This document shows, in pieces, positions 35,016 to 43,490 of a stretch of 64,000 bases of DNA. The stretch is from the NCBI RefSeq assembly GCF_007362475.1, contig NZ_CP041687.1:1240001-1304000 (forward strand), given 5' to 3'. The notes under the pieces are model-generated. The model worked only from the letters and a program-made list of their open reading frames with translations, had not been told where the DNA came from and did not search any database. Made by a program: the position numbers and the translations under genes. The first letter of the stretch is position 1. Each line of letters starts with the position of its first letter. Source of the stretch: Chryseobacterium sp. SNU WT5. Lineage in GTDB: Bacteria; Bacteroidota; Bacteroidia; Flavobacteriales; Weeksellaceae.

Positions 35016-35816
35016 ATGAAAAAAATAGCACTTCTTCTTTTGGGAATAACTTCTCAGATAATTTTTGCTCAGGCAAATCGATTCGTTTACCAAGTAACGA
35101 TGAAAACAGACTCTACTGACAGAGGAAATACCAAAACAGAATTGGCGAATCTAGATGTGTCTGCGGGCAGTTCTATTTTTTATTCTGAAAACCGTTTGAA
35201 AAGAGATTCGATTATGGGGAGAATGAGACAGACAGGAAGTTTTAATTTTGACAGAACCCAGATGCAAGCACTTCGAAGCAATATGGATTTTATAATTGAA
35301 AAAGATTATAAAACCGGAAAGAAAATATATAAGGCAGGAATTCTACGCGATCAATACGCTTACGAAGAAGACCGACTAATGGATTGGAAAATTCTGCCAG
35401 AAACGGCAACAATTGGTGAATATAAAACTCAAAAAGCAGAAACTCAATTTGCTGGAAGAACTTGGTATGCTTGGTTTGCAGCAGAAGTTCCACTTCAGGA
35501 TGGCCCTTATAAATTCTCAGGACTGCCAGGTTTAATTGTAAAAGTTGAAGACGCTAAAGGTGATTATAGTTTTGATTTAAAAGAAGCTAAAAAAATTGAT
35601 GCGGTTGCCAGTTTCAATCAAAGAGGTTCTACGATTACCGTTAAAAGAGCAGCATTTAAAAAGCAGCAAGATCAATTCAGAAAAGACCCGGCTGCAGCGA
35701 TGTCTGGAGGAAGAGGTGGTTTCCGTATACAAATGGATCCTAATCAAAGGAAACAAATGGAAGAGCGACAAAAAGAGGAAACCAAGAAGAATAACAATCC
35801 GATTGAGTTAAAATAA
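35016..35816 (+). CDS. GLPGLI family secreted protein
   Basis: 266 residues with a signal peptide (MKKIALLLLGITSQIIFAQ). The family signature is exact: FAGRTWYAWFAAEVPLQDGP, then YKFSGLPGLIVKVED. The N-terminal FVYQVTMKTDS and the hydrophilic, Arg/Gln-rich tail are usual. GLPGLI proteins are almost restricted to Bacteroidota and have no firm function. Divergent from the suf operon, with a terminator after it. Confidence 0.93.
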   Translation: MKKIALLLLGITSQIIFAQANRFVYQVTMKTDSTDRGNTKTELANLDVSAGSSIFYSENRLKRDSIMGRMRQTGSFNFDRTQMQALRSNMDFIIEKDYKTGKKIYKAGILRDQYAYEEDRLMDWKILPETATIGEYKTQKAETQFAGRTWYAWFAAEVPLQDGPYKFSGLPGLIVKVEDAKGDYSFDLKEAKKIDAVASFNQRGSTITVKRAAFKKQQDQFRKDPAAAMSGGRGGFRIQMDPNQRKQMEERQKEETKKNNNPIELK

Positions 35817-35822
35817 ATTACA

Positions 35823-35860
35823 AAAAAACCCGGTTAGCAATTGTTAACTGGGTTTTTTAT
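35823..35860. terminator. Bidirectional terminator
   Basis: A long stem (35823-35840 with 35841-35858) containing two G-U pairs, core ACCCGGTTA/TAACTGGGT, and T runs on both strands. It separates convergent genes. Confidence 0.85.
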
Positions 35861-35872
35861 GTTTTTAATTCA

Positions 35873-36637
35873 TTAAATATTTTCCTCCGTTTTCAGCCAT
35901 TTCGAACTAGAAAGATATTGATGGTCTGGATAATAAATAAAGAGGCAGCTCTTTCCTTTTATGGTATTGATAATCGGTTCAGCCAATGCTCTGGGAATTG
36001 CTGGACAACCCCAACTTCTACCAAGACGTTTTTGATTTTTTATAAAATCTTCGCTCACATAATCAGCGCCGTGCATTACGATCGCTCGTTGTAAAGCCGC
36101 ATCATTATAACCTGCATCCATACCCAAAAGTTTTAATGAATAGCCATTTGAACCATTGTACGTATTCTCGGTAACGTAAAAGCCGATGCTGCTTTGTAGA
36201 GAGCTTTCTGTGTTCGAGAATTTCTGCGCAAATTCTTCACCCGTATTTTTTCCGTGAGCAACTAAGGAATTATAGACCACTTTTTTTTCATTCAAGTCGA
36301 TCACCCACAGTCTCTTTTGAGTAGAAGAAAGTGAAAAATCACAAATGGTTAGTAAATGAGAATCTTCATTTAACTTTCCTTCTCTTTTAAGATTTGCAAA
36401 TCCAAGATAAGCTTTCTGAAAAACCTCTGACTGCAATTGATTGAAATGTTCAAAATTGATGGAGTTATAAATCTCTTCCGCATAGCTTCCAACGGATCTG
36501 GGACTTTCTTTTGGTAATGGATTTTCCGTTCTAGGTTTTAAAAAATTTTTTGAGAATTTTTTTTCGGTACTTTTAATTTTATGAAAGGATGTAGCGAAAA
36601 ATAAGACAGTTAATAATGACAAGAGGACTTTCTTCAT
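35873..36637 (-). CDS. Murein L,D-transpeptidase catalytic-domain family protein
   Basis: 254 residues with an N-terminal hydrophobic signal or anchor. The catalytic segment VMHGADYVSEDF followed by GRSWGCPAIP supplies the His and Cys of a YkuD-like L,D-transpeptidase site. NSLVAHGKNTGEEFAQKFSN and SLKLLGMDAGYND are characteristic of this Bacteroidota/Proteobacteria branch. It would act on peptidoglycan crosslinks in the periplasm or be a carboxypeptidase relative. Monocistronic. Confidence 0.88.
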   Translation of the reverse strand: MKKVLLSLLTVLFFATSFHKIKSTEKKFSKNFLKPRTENPLPKESPRSVGSYAEEIYNSINFEHFNQLQSEVFQKAYLGFANLKREGKLNEDSHLLTICDFSLSSTQKRLWVIDLNEKKVVYNSLVAHGKNTGEEFAQKFSNTESSLQSSIGFYVTENTYNGSNGYSLKLLGMDAGYNDAALQRAIVMHGADYVSEDFIKNQKRLGRSWGCPAIPRALAEPIINTIKGKSCLFIYYPDHQYLSSSKWLKTEENI

Positions 36638-36667
36638 TCGATATTATGTTAAATGATTTTGACTCGG

Positions 36668-36675
36668 CAAAAATA
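36668..36675 (-). promoter_or_regulatory. -7 box for the L,D-transpeptidase gene
   Basis: CAAAAATA on the + strand, TATTTTTG on the - strand. Predicted leader about 26 bases. Weak -33. Confidence 0.45.
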
Positions 36676-36763
36676 CAATTAATTAATTACCAAGCTATTA
36701 AATGATAATTTTTTAACTTTTTTTAAGGACTTTTAACAAGCAGTGTATATCCAAATCTTTTAT

Positions 36764-36771
36764 TAAATTTG
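36764..36771 (+). promoter_or_regulatory. -7 box abutting the Cys-rich gene
   Basis: TAAATTTG ends only 7 bases before the ATG at 36779. Transcription should start within about three bases of the codon. Confidence 0.5.
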
Positions 36772-36778
36772 CAAAAGC

Positions 36779-37153
36779 ATGCTGAAAACTTTAAAAATAT
36801 TTTTAATTGTATTGGGTTTGGGGATTTTCATCCTCCCCAAACAAATGATATTTGCTCAAAGTGTAATTGAATGCGGCGACAAGATGACGAACACTGAAAA
36901 CTGTTGCAAAACAGAAAAAACGGAATCTTGTCATACTGATAATTCCGACAGGAAGTCTGAAAAAAGCAATTGCGAGGACGATTGTACGCAATGTCACTTC
37001 TGTACCGTTAATTTTGTACTCAATTTCCTTTTACCGGAAATTAACGAGAATTCTCCGGACCATCTTTTTACAAAAACACTCAATTTCAACTACGGAATTT
37101 CTTACTTTTCATCATCCTTTGAAAATATTTGGCAGCCGCCTAAAATAGGTTAA
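36779..37153 (+). CDS. Cys-rich exported protein, HYC_CC_PP-like
   Basis: 124 residues with a signal peptide (hydrophobic to about residue 26, cleavage near IFAQ). Eight cysteines follow within about 50 residues, including a CC pair (ENCCK), ESCH, SNCEDDC and QCHFC. The C-terminus ENIWQPPKIG resembles the WQPPK end of the HYC_CC_PP family seen beside metal-related genes in Bacteroidota (family recalled, not searched). It likely binds a soft metal such as copper. It is 68 bases upstream of the HMA-TonB receptor and probably in the same operon. Confidence 0.7.
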   Translation: MLKTLKIFLIVLGLGIFILPKQMIFAQSVIECGDKMTNTENCCKTEKTESCHTDNSDRKSEKSNCEDDCTQCHFCTVNFVLNFLLPEINENSPDHLFTKTLNFNYGISYFSSSFENIWQPPKIG

Positions 37154-37221
37154 CACTTTAGATTATAGCCGAAAGAATGTTCTTTTGGTAAAACTTTTTG
37201 TCAATTAACTTATTTTAAATA

Positions 37222-39888
37222 ATGAACACTTTATTAAAAAGTATTTTTGTATTTTCTCTTCTCTTTTCTTCTGTTCTATACGCTCAAACCATTACCAAAT
37301 CTACCTTTATGGTTAAAGGAGATTGTAGTATGTGCAAAGAAAGGATTGAAAGCACCGTGAAAAAGACAGGTGCAAAAACAGCAAACTGGAATCCTGAGAC
37401 CCAGCAACTTGAAATTGAATTCGATTCTGCAAAAATATCTGCAGATCAAATCTTAAAAAATATCGCTGCTGTTGGACACGATAATGAAAAATACACGGCC
37501 TCTGATGCGGTGTATGAGCAACTACCCGATTGTTGCCATTACGAAAGAACTCCTTCATTTCTGAAAAATGAAATTGCAAAGCAACCTTTAAAAAATAAAA
37601 ATCAGTTTTTCGTTCGCGGTAATTGCGGTTCATGTAAAGTACGCATCGAAAAAGCAGCTGCGAGTGCTGGAGCAGATTCATCAACCTGGGATGCAGATAC
37701 GCAAACGGTAACATTGAACTTTGATCCTGCAAAAACTTCGTCAGATTTAATTTTGCAAAAAATCGCAGAGGCTGGTCATGACAACGAAAAGTTCACTGCA
37801 AAAACTGATACTTACGACAAGCTCCCAGGATGTTGTTTGTATGACCGGGAACTACCTTTAGGAGTGAAAAGTGATTTAGTTCATCATGAAGAAGCGCCGA
37901 CTCCCAAAAAAGATTTCTCTCAAAATTCTGATCATTTCGATAAATCAATTGAAGAAGTACGTTTAACAAAATGGTCAGACCCAACCGCTTTAAGTAAAAA
38001 AGAAACAGGCTTAACCTTTAATATTGGTAAGAAAGAACTACTGAAAGCGGCCTGTTGTAACTTATCTGAAAGTTTTGAAACCAACGCTACTGTAGATGTG
38101 TCGTTTAGTAATGCTGTAACGGGAACTAAACAGCTGAAAATGCTGGGGTTAGATCAAAAATACACTTCTTTGACCAAAGAACTTTTGCCCTCTATTCGTG
38201 GTCTTGCCGCTCCATATGGTTTAAATTTAATTCCCGGAAGATGGATTGGAGGTATTCAGTTAACAAAAGGAGGAAGCACCGTGGTTAATGGTTACGAAAG
38301 TATTACCGGACAAATTAATACGGAACTTTTGAAATTTAACGAAAAACCCGAGACGGCGGTAAATCTCTTTGCCGACATTCATGGAAGAGTTGAGACCAAT
38401 ATCACTTCCACGTCACAACTTAATGAACACTGGAATCAATCGGTCTTATTACATGGCAATGCCACTTTAGCAAAGACAGATTCAAATAACGATGGATTTT
38501 TGGATCAACCGACAGGAAACCAAATCAACGCGACGTATCTTTTAAATTACAACGATTTAGAAGACTCAGGATTAGGAACACATTTCGGAATTAGCTTTGT
38601 TAAAGATGACCGTTTTGGCGGACAAACTGCTTTTAATAAAAAAATAGACCGCTCCCAGCAAAATGCTTATGGTGTTGGAATTGACCTCTCGCGATTTGAA
38701 ATCTGGAATAAAACAGGGTACGTATTTAAAGACAAACCATATCAGAGCATTGGCTGGATGAATCAATTCACGACCCACCAACAAGACAGTTTCTTCGGAA
38801 ATAGAAATTATTGGGGCAATCAATACACTTTTTACTCCAATTTAGTTTTTGAAAGTATTATTGGAAATACAAACAATAAATTCAAAACAGGCGCTAGCTT
38901 CTTATATGATCAATATGATGAAGATTATCTTACGCAAAATTACAAAAGGACCGAAACCGCTCCCGGACTCTTCTTTGAATATACATTAACAGGGCTAAAA
39001 TATACTTTAGTTGCCGGCGTGAGAACAGATTTTCATAATTTAGCAGGAACCCAGTTCACTCCAAGATTAAACTTTAAATATGATGTTTCGCCCAAAACAA
39101 TTCTTCGCCTGTCTGCCGGAAGAGGATTTCGAACAGCTAATATTTTCGCAGAAAGCCAACAATACTTTGCTTCTAACAGGACCATTGATGTTTTAGGTAA
39201 CAATGGAAAAATCTATGATTTGAAACCCGAAATTGCCTGGAATTATGGTGCAAGTCTGCAGCAGGAATTTAGATTATTTAATAGAAAAGCCACGTTAGTT
39301 GCAGATTTCTTTAGAACTGACTTTCAGGATCAGGTTTTGGCAGACTTGGATATTTCCCCGCAGAAACTTGTATTTTATAACCTCGCAGGGAAATCTTTTG
39401 CCAATAGTTTTCAAACCCAGTTAGACCTTACCCCAGCCAGAAATCTAGAAGTAAGATTAGCCTACAAGTACTATGATGTACAGGCAGACTTTATTGGAGG
39501 AAAACGTGAGATTCCTTTTATGGCCAAAAACAGAGGCTTCTTCAATGCCTCGTACGCCACAAATAAAACAGATAAAGATGCATTCTGGAATTTTGATGCT
39601 ACGCTTCAGCTTATTGGTCAGCAGAAATTACCCAATCTTAATTCCAACCCTTTATCATACCAAATACCAGAGTATTCAAAAAGCTACGCAACGCTGAACG
39701 CACAGATTTCCAGAAGCTTTAATAAAAATATTCGTGCTTATATTGGTGGTGAAAATCTAACTGGACATACTCAAAAGGATGCGATCATCGACGTACAAAA
39801 TCCCTTCGGAAGTTACTTTGATGCAGGAATGGTTTATGCCCCGGTTATGGGAGCAAATGTATATGTTGGTCTAGATTTCTCCTTTTAA
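37222..39888 (+). CDS. TonB-dependent receptor with two N-terminal heavy-metal-associated (HMA) domains
   Basis: 888 residues. After a signal peptide (about 1-21) two HMA-like domains repeat with a 100-residue period. GDCSMCKERIE near residue 34 and GNCGSCKVRIE near 134 are the CxxC metal sites. Each copy ends in a GHDNEK segment and a YxxLPxCCxY element. Next comes the plug domain (AACCNLSESFE near residue 276, GLNLIPGRWIGGIQLTKGGS, YESITGQINTEL), and then a 22-strand-type barrel ending in an aromatic residue. The receptor should import a metal complex, copper being plausible from the HMA domains. HMA domains fused to an outer-membrane receptor are unusual, since HMA normally acts on P-type ATPases or chaperones. 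Confidence 0.88.
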   Translation: MNTLLKSIFVFSLLFSSVLYAQTITKSTFMVKGDCSMCKERIESTVKKTGAKTANWNPETQQLEIEFDSAKISADQILKNIAAVGHDNEKYTASDAVYEQLPDCCHYERTPSFLKNEIAKQPLKNKNQFFVRGNCGSCKVRIEKAAASAGADSSTWDADTQTVTLNFDPAKTSSDLILQKIAEAGHDNEKFTAKTDTYDKLPGCCLYDRELPLGVKSDLVHHEEAPTPKKDFSQNSDHFDKSIEEVRLTKWSDPTALSKKETGLTFNIGKKELLKAACCNLSESFETNATVDVSFSNAVTGTKQLKMLGLDQKYTSLTKELLPSIRGLAAPYGLNLIPGRWIGGIQLTKGGSTVVNGYESITGQINTELLKFNEKPETAVNLFADIHGRVETNITSTSQLNEHWNQSVLLHGNATLAKTDSNNDGFLDQPTGNQINATYLLNYNDLEDSGLGTHFGISFVKDDRFGGQTAFNKKIDRSQQNAYGVGIDLSRFEIWNKTGYVFKDKPYQSIGWMNQFTTHQQDSFFGNRNYWGNQYTFYSNLVFESIIGNTNNKFKTGASFLYDQYDEDYLTQNYKRTETAPGLFFEYTLTGLKYTLVAGVRTDFHNLAGTQFTPRLNFKYDVSPKTILRLSAGRGFRTANIFAESQQYFASNRTIDVLGNNGKIYDLKPEIAWNYGASLQQEFRLFNRKATLVADFFRTDFQDQVLADLDISPQKLVFYNLAGKSFANSFQTQLDLTPARNLEVRLAYKYYDVQADFIGGKREIPFMAKNRGFFNASYATNKTDKDAFWNFDATLQLIGQQKLPNLNSNPLSYQIPEYSKSYATLNAQISRSFNKNIRAYIGGENLTGHTQKDAIIDVQNPFGSYFDAGMVYAPVMGANVYVGLDFSF

Positions 39889-39921
39889 ATAAAAATATTA
39901 CTTTTGAAAAAATAGAAAATT

Positions 39922-40392
39922 ATGAAGATATTTCCTTTAATAATAGCAAGTGCATTGCTCCTATTATCTTGTGATAAGAAAGAAACCAGCAAACTGGAAG
40001 CAGTTACAAATCCGGTAACGGACTCTGTGAACGTTGCTGGTAGCACCATGTCAGTTAATACAGAAACAACTGCAGACCCACTGCCCACAGACGCATCAGC
40101 TGCAAAAACTTCGTCTGTTCGGCCAGCGTTGAATCCAGAGCATGGACAACCTTATCACCGATGTGACATTCAGGTAGGCGCTCCAATAGACAGTGCTCCA
40201 CAACAAAATGCTGCTCCACAACCGATCACACAGAATACAACAAGTGCTGGTTTCAACACAAATCCCATTGCGCCATCCTCAACTCCTTCTGTTGCTCCGG
40301 TGACCGCAACAGGTCCAAAACCTGCTCTTAATCCTGCACACGGCGAACCTCATCATAGGTGCGATCTACAAGTTGGAGATCCTTTAATATAA
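39922..40392 (+). CDS. Lipoprotein with duplicated LNPxHGxPxHRCD motif
   Basis: 156 residues. The signal MKIFPLIIASALLLLSC has lipobox LLSC. The mature part is Pro/Thr/Ala-rich and probably disordered, except for two near-identical motifs: ALNPEHGQPYHRCDIQVG at about residue 72 and ALNPAHGEPHHRCDLQVG at about 134, each followed by a Pro. The motif (two His, one Cys, one Asp) resembles a metal site. Similar single motifs occur in Bacteroidota exported proteins, from memory. It follows the HMA-TonB receptor by 33 bases and is probably co-transcribed. Metal binding is inferred. Confidence 0.75.
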   Translation: MKIFPLIIASALLLLSCDKKETSKLEAVTNPVTDSVNVAGSTMSVNTETTADPLPTDASAAKTSSVRPALNPEHGQPYHRCDIQVGAPIDSAPQQNAAPQPITQNTTSAGFNTNPIAPSSTPSVAPVTATGPKPALNPAHGEPHHRCDLQVGDPLI

Positions 40393-40412
40393 ACCTGAAT
40401 TTACTTCAAATA

Positions 40413-40443
40413 AAAGAATGCAGCACTTAAAGCTGCATTCTTT
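40413..40443. terminator. Bidirectional terminator
   Basis: A perfect 12-bp stem AAAGAATGCAGC/GCTGCATTCTTT (40413-40424 with 40432-40443), 7-base loop. It overlaps the msrB stop codon and serves both convergent genes. Confidence 0.88.
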
Positions 40444-40975
40444 ATTTAGTTTTAGAATCCGGCACGAATTCCAAACTAACAGAATTCATACAGTACCTAG
40501 TTCCAGTTGGCGGTGGACCATCATTGAAAACGTGTCCTAAATGCGAGTCGCATCTTTTACAAACAACTTCAATCCTTTCCATTCCGAGGGTAGAATCCCG
40601 GTTATAGGAAGTTCCTTCCTTGTCAGCTTCGAAGAAGCTAGGCCACCCACAAGTGGAAGAAAATTTAGCATCTGAACGAAATAAATGATTGCCGCAAACT
40701 GCACAGTAATACTCGCCCAATTCATCATAAACATTATATTTGCCGGTACCAGGCCTTTCAGTTGCTGCTTCTCTAGCGACAGCATACACTTCTTCCGGTA
40801 ATATTTTCTTCCATTCAGAGTTTGGCACATTCAGTTTAGTTCGGTCTGTCCTGGAGTAGTATGGATTGTTTTTTGTAGTTGTTGAATTGTCCATTAAATT
40901 TGATTTTTCGGGTGGTTTGACTTGAGTACACATCTGCATTGAAAAACAGACTAATAAGTAAAGTGCGATTTTCAT
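40442..40975 (-). CDS. msrB: Exported peptide-methionine (R)-S-oxide reductase
   Basis: 177 residues. A hydrophobic N-terminus (MKIALYLLVCFSMQMC) marks a secreted protein or lipoprotein. The SelR domain is complete: zinc-binding CxxC pairs in YYCAVCGNHLF and VVCKRCDSHLGH, the FSSTCGWPSFFEA motif, and the resolving or catalytic Cys in TRYCMNSVSLEF. It reduces Met-R-sulfoxide in oxidised envelope proteins. It faces the metal-receptor operon, consistent with repair of metal-driven oxidation (inference). Confidence 0.94.
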   Translation of the reverse strand: MKIALYLLVCFSMQMCTQVKPPEKSNLMDNSTTTKNNPYYSRTDRTKLNVPNSEWKKILPEEVYAVAREAATERPGTGKYNVYDELGEYYCAVCGNHLFRSDAKFSSTCGWPSFFEADKEGTSYNRDSTLGMERIEVVCKRCDSHLGHVFNDGPPPTGTRYCMNSVSLEFVPDSKTK

Positions 40976-41048
40976 AAACCATTAATCATGATTTTATTGA
41001 AAGAGAATCACTTAAATTTTCCAAACCAAATTTACTACATTTGAAATA

Positions 41049-42293
41049 ATGAATGATCTAGAAAAAAGGATACAATTAAAGAAGTACAAAATGTTTGCCA
41101 CAGGACTTTTCGTTTCGATGGCTGTAATTTTTGTAGTAATGACTATTTTAGCCAAGAACAACCCTGCCCACTGGATTGGTTACATCCGTGCTTTTTCTGA
41201 GGCTGCGATGGTTGGTGCTTTGGCAGACTGGTTCGCAGTAACCGCTCTTTTTAATTATCCATTAGGAATAAAAATTCCGCATACCAACTTAATTGAAAAC
41301 AGTAAAGAAAGGATCGGTGATAATCTGGGAAATTTTGTAGTCGACAATTTTCTTTCTCCTCAGAACATTCGTCCCTATATTCAAAAAATAAAAATCTCCA
41401 ATTTTGTTGGCGACTGGCTTTCAACGGAAAAAAATCAAGAAAATTTAATGAAAGAACTTTCCAATATCGTATTGGACATTTTGAATAAATTAGATGATGC
41501 CGCGGTCATTAATTTCATTGGTAAGAAAGCTAAGGAAATGTCTGATGATTTAAAGTTTAACCAGATCATAGGGAATGGGCTCGAGTACGTTTTAGATAAG
41601 AAAGACCATCAGCGTTTCATCACCAATCTCTCCAAACAAATTAAAGATTATGTTCTGAACAATCAAGACCTGGTAAAACAAAGAGTGAAGAGCGAAAGCT
41701 TTTTTCTGGTTCCTAAATTTGTAGATGATGGTATTGCGGATAAAATTAGCAAAGGACTTTCTAAATATTTTGAAGAAGTAGAACTGGATGAAAACCATCC
41801 CTTGAGAAATGAAATCACCGCAAAACTCTATTTATTTTCTAAAGAAATTAAAACGGAAGAAAAGTGGGCAGAAGAGTTTAAAACTATTAAAAATGATTTC
41901 CTAAAAGAAGAGAAAATTCAAAAATACGCTGCAGATATCTGGAACTCTATCAAACAATCGTTATCCAAAGAATTAGAAGAAGAAAATTCTGCTTTAAAAA
42001 ATTATATTCGTAAAAATTTAGCTGAATTATCTACTAACTTAAAAACGGATGAAAAATTCCAGAACAAAATAGACCATTGGGTTCGGTTAACTGCTTATAA
42101 ATACATCTTGAAAAACACGCATCAATTTGGTGATCTAATTAGTTCCACGGTCGGAAATTGGGAAGGAAAAGAACTCAGCGAAAAACTGGAACTGGAAGTC
42201 GGAAAAGATTTGCAGTTTATCCGCGTGAATGGAACAATTGTCGGTGGATTAGTTGGATTGGTGATTTATACGGTGACAGAGTTTTTTATATAA
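41049..42293 (+). CDS. DUF445 family membrane protein
   Basis: 414 residues. An N-terminal membrane helix (MFATGLFVSMAVIFVVM) is followed by the DUF445 signature WIGYIRAFSEAAMVGALADW and FAVTALFNYPLGIKIPHT. A long soluble helical middle comes next, and a C-terminal helix (INGTIVGGLVGLVIYTV-type) returns to the membrane. This is the YjiN/YheB-like arrangement. Function of the family is unknown. It is convergent with pyrD, with 30 bases between the stops. Confidence 0.9.
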   Translation: MNDLEKRIQLKKYKMFATGLFVSMAVIFVVMTILAKNNPAHWIGYIRAFSEAAMVGALADWFAVTALFNYPLGIKIPHTNLIENSKERIGDNLGNFVVDNFLSPQNIRPYIQKIKISNFVGDWLSTEKNQENLMKELSNIVLDILNKLDDAAVINFIGKKAKEMSDDLKFNQIIGNGLEYVLDKKDHQRFITNLSKQIKDYVLNNQDLVKQRVKSESFFLVPKFVDDGIADKISKGLSKYFEEVELDENHPLRNEITAKLYLFSKEIKTEEKWAEEFKTIKNDFLKEEKIQKYAADIWNSIKQSLSKELEEENSALKNYIRKNLAELSTNLKTDEKFQNKIDHWVRLTAYKYILKNTHQFGDLISSTVGNWEGKELSEKLELEVGKDLQFIRVNGTIVGGLVGLVIYTVTEFFI

Positions 42294-42323
42294 GGAGGAA
42301 GTAAGAAGGCTTCAAGTCTACTA

Positions 42324-43331
42324 TCATAAACTTTCTAAAATCTTTTCATTAATTTCTCGAATCAATTCCGGTCCTTCGTAAATAAATCCAGTATAAAGTT
42401 GAACTAAACTTGCGCCTGCTTCTAATTTTTCTAAAGCATCTTCGGCAGAATGAATGCCGCCTACTCCAATAATTGGGAATGCTTTGCCACTTTTCTGGGA
42501 GAGAAATCTGATAACTTCTGTAGAGCGTTTTGTTAAAGGCTTCCCTGAAAGTCCGCCGGTTTCTTTTTTATTTTCAGAACTTAAATGCTCTCTAGAAAGG
42601 GTAGTATTTGTCGCGATTACCCCCGCAATTTGGGTTTCTTTGATAATCTCAATAATGTCCAAAAGTTGGCTATTCGTTAAATCCGGCGCAATCTTTAAGA
42701 GAATCGGTTTTGGATTTTTCTTTGTCAGATTTAATTCTTGCAAAGTCCCGAGCAGTTTTGTTAAAGGTTCTTTATCCTGAAGTTCACGCAGATTTGGTGT
42801 ATTTGGTGAACTTACATTCACTACAAAATAATCAACGTGATCAAATAATTTCTCAAAACAGCTGATATAATCATTTACTGCATCTTCGTTAGGAGTGATT
42901 TTATTCTTACCGATATTTCCACCGATAAGAACGTTCTTATTTTTCTTCAATCGTTCAACTGCAGCATCCACTCCACCATTATTGAAACCCATTCGGTTGA
43001 TGATTGCTGAATCTTCTTTTAAACGAAATAATCGTTTTTTAGGGTTTCCGTCTTGAGCTGTGGGAGTTAAAGTTCCAATTTCTATAAATCCGAATCCTAA
43101 ATCAGAAAGTTCATTGAACATTTTCGCATCCTTATCGAAACCTGCTGCCAGCCCAACCGGATTTTTAAATTTCAAACCAAAAACTTCTCTTTCTAATCTT
43201 TGATCTTCAATTGGTTTCGGAAGAAAGGTCTTGGCTATAAAAGGAAACTTCTTTAGTACTGAAAAAGTAAAATAATGAACTTCTTCTGGATCAAATTTAA
43301 ATAAAATGGGACGAATGATGGATTTGTACAT
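42324..43331 (-). CDS. pyrD: Quinone-dependent dihydroorotate dehydrogenase
   Basis: 335 residues, class 2 DHODH, fourth step of pyrimidine synthesis, linked to the respiratory quinone pool. The N-terminal helical part ([20 protein letters not shown]) forms the quinone tunnel and membrane contact. The FMN barrel shows [46 protein letters not shown] (catalytic Ser) and [20 protein letters not shown]. Monocistronic with its own -7 box. Confidence 0.96.
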   Translation of the reverse strand: MYKSIIRPILFKFDPEEVHYFTFSVLKKFPFIAKTFLPKPIEDQRLEREVFGLKFKNPVGLAAGFDKDAKMFNELSDLGFGFIEIGTLTPTAQDGNPKKRLFRLKEDSAIINRMGFNNGGVDAAVERLKKNKNVLIGGNIGKNKITPNEDAVNDYISCFEKLFDHVDYFVVNVSSPNTPNLRELQDKEPLTKLLGTLQELNLTKKNPKPILLKIAPDLTNSQLLDIIEIIKETQIAGVIATNTTLSREHLSSENKKETGGLSGKPLTKRSTEVIRFLSQKSGKAFPIIGVGGIHSAEDALEKLEAGASLVQLYTGFIYEGPELIREINEKILESL

Positions 43332-43348
43332 GATAATATTAGTTAGCG

Positions 43349-43356
43349 CAAAAATA
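43349..43356 (-). promoter_or_regulatory. -7 box for pyrD
   Basis: CAAAAATA on the + strand, TATTTTTG on the - strand. The predicted leader to the ATG at 43331 is about 13 bases. Weak -33. Confidence 0.5.
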
Positions 43357-43490
43357 AGGAAATTAGTAGGTATGCGGAAACTCTTTATTTAATTTTGTTG
43401 AACGGGTGAGTTTCTAATTATTTTAACTGAAAATTAATTACTTTCGTAATAATAAAAATTCTAAAATGCAATTGCAGTTACTTTTGAACG

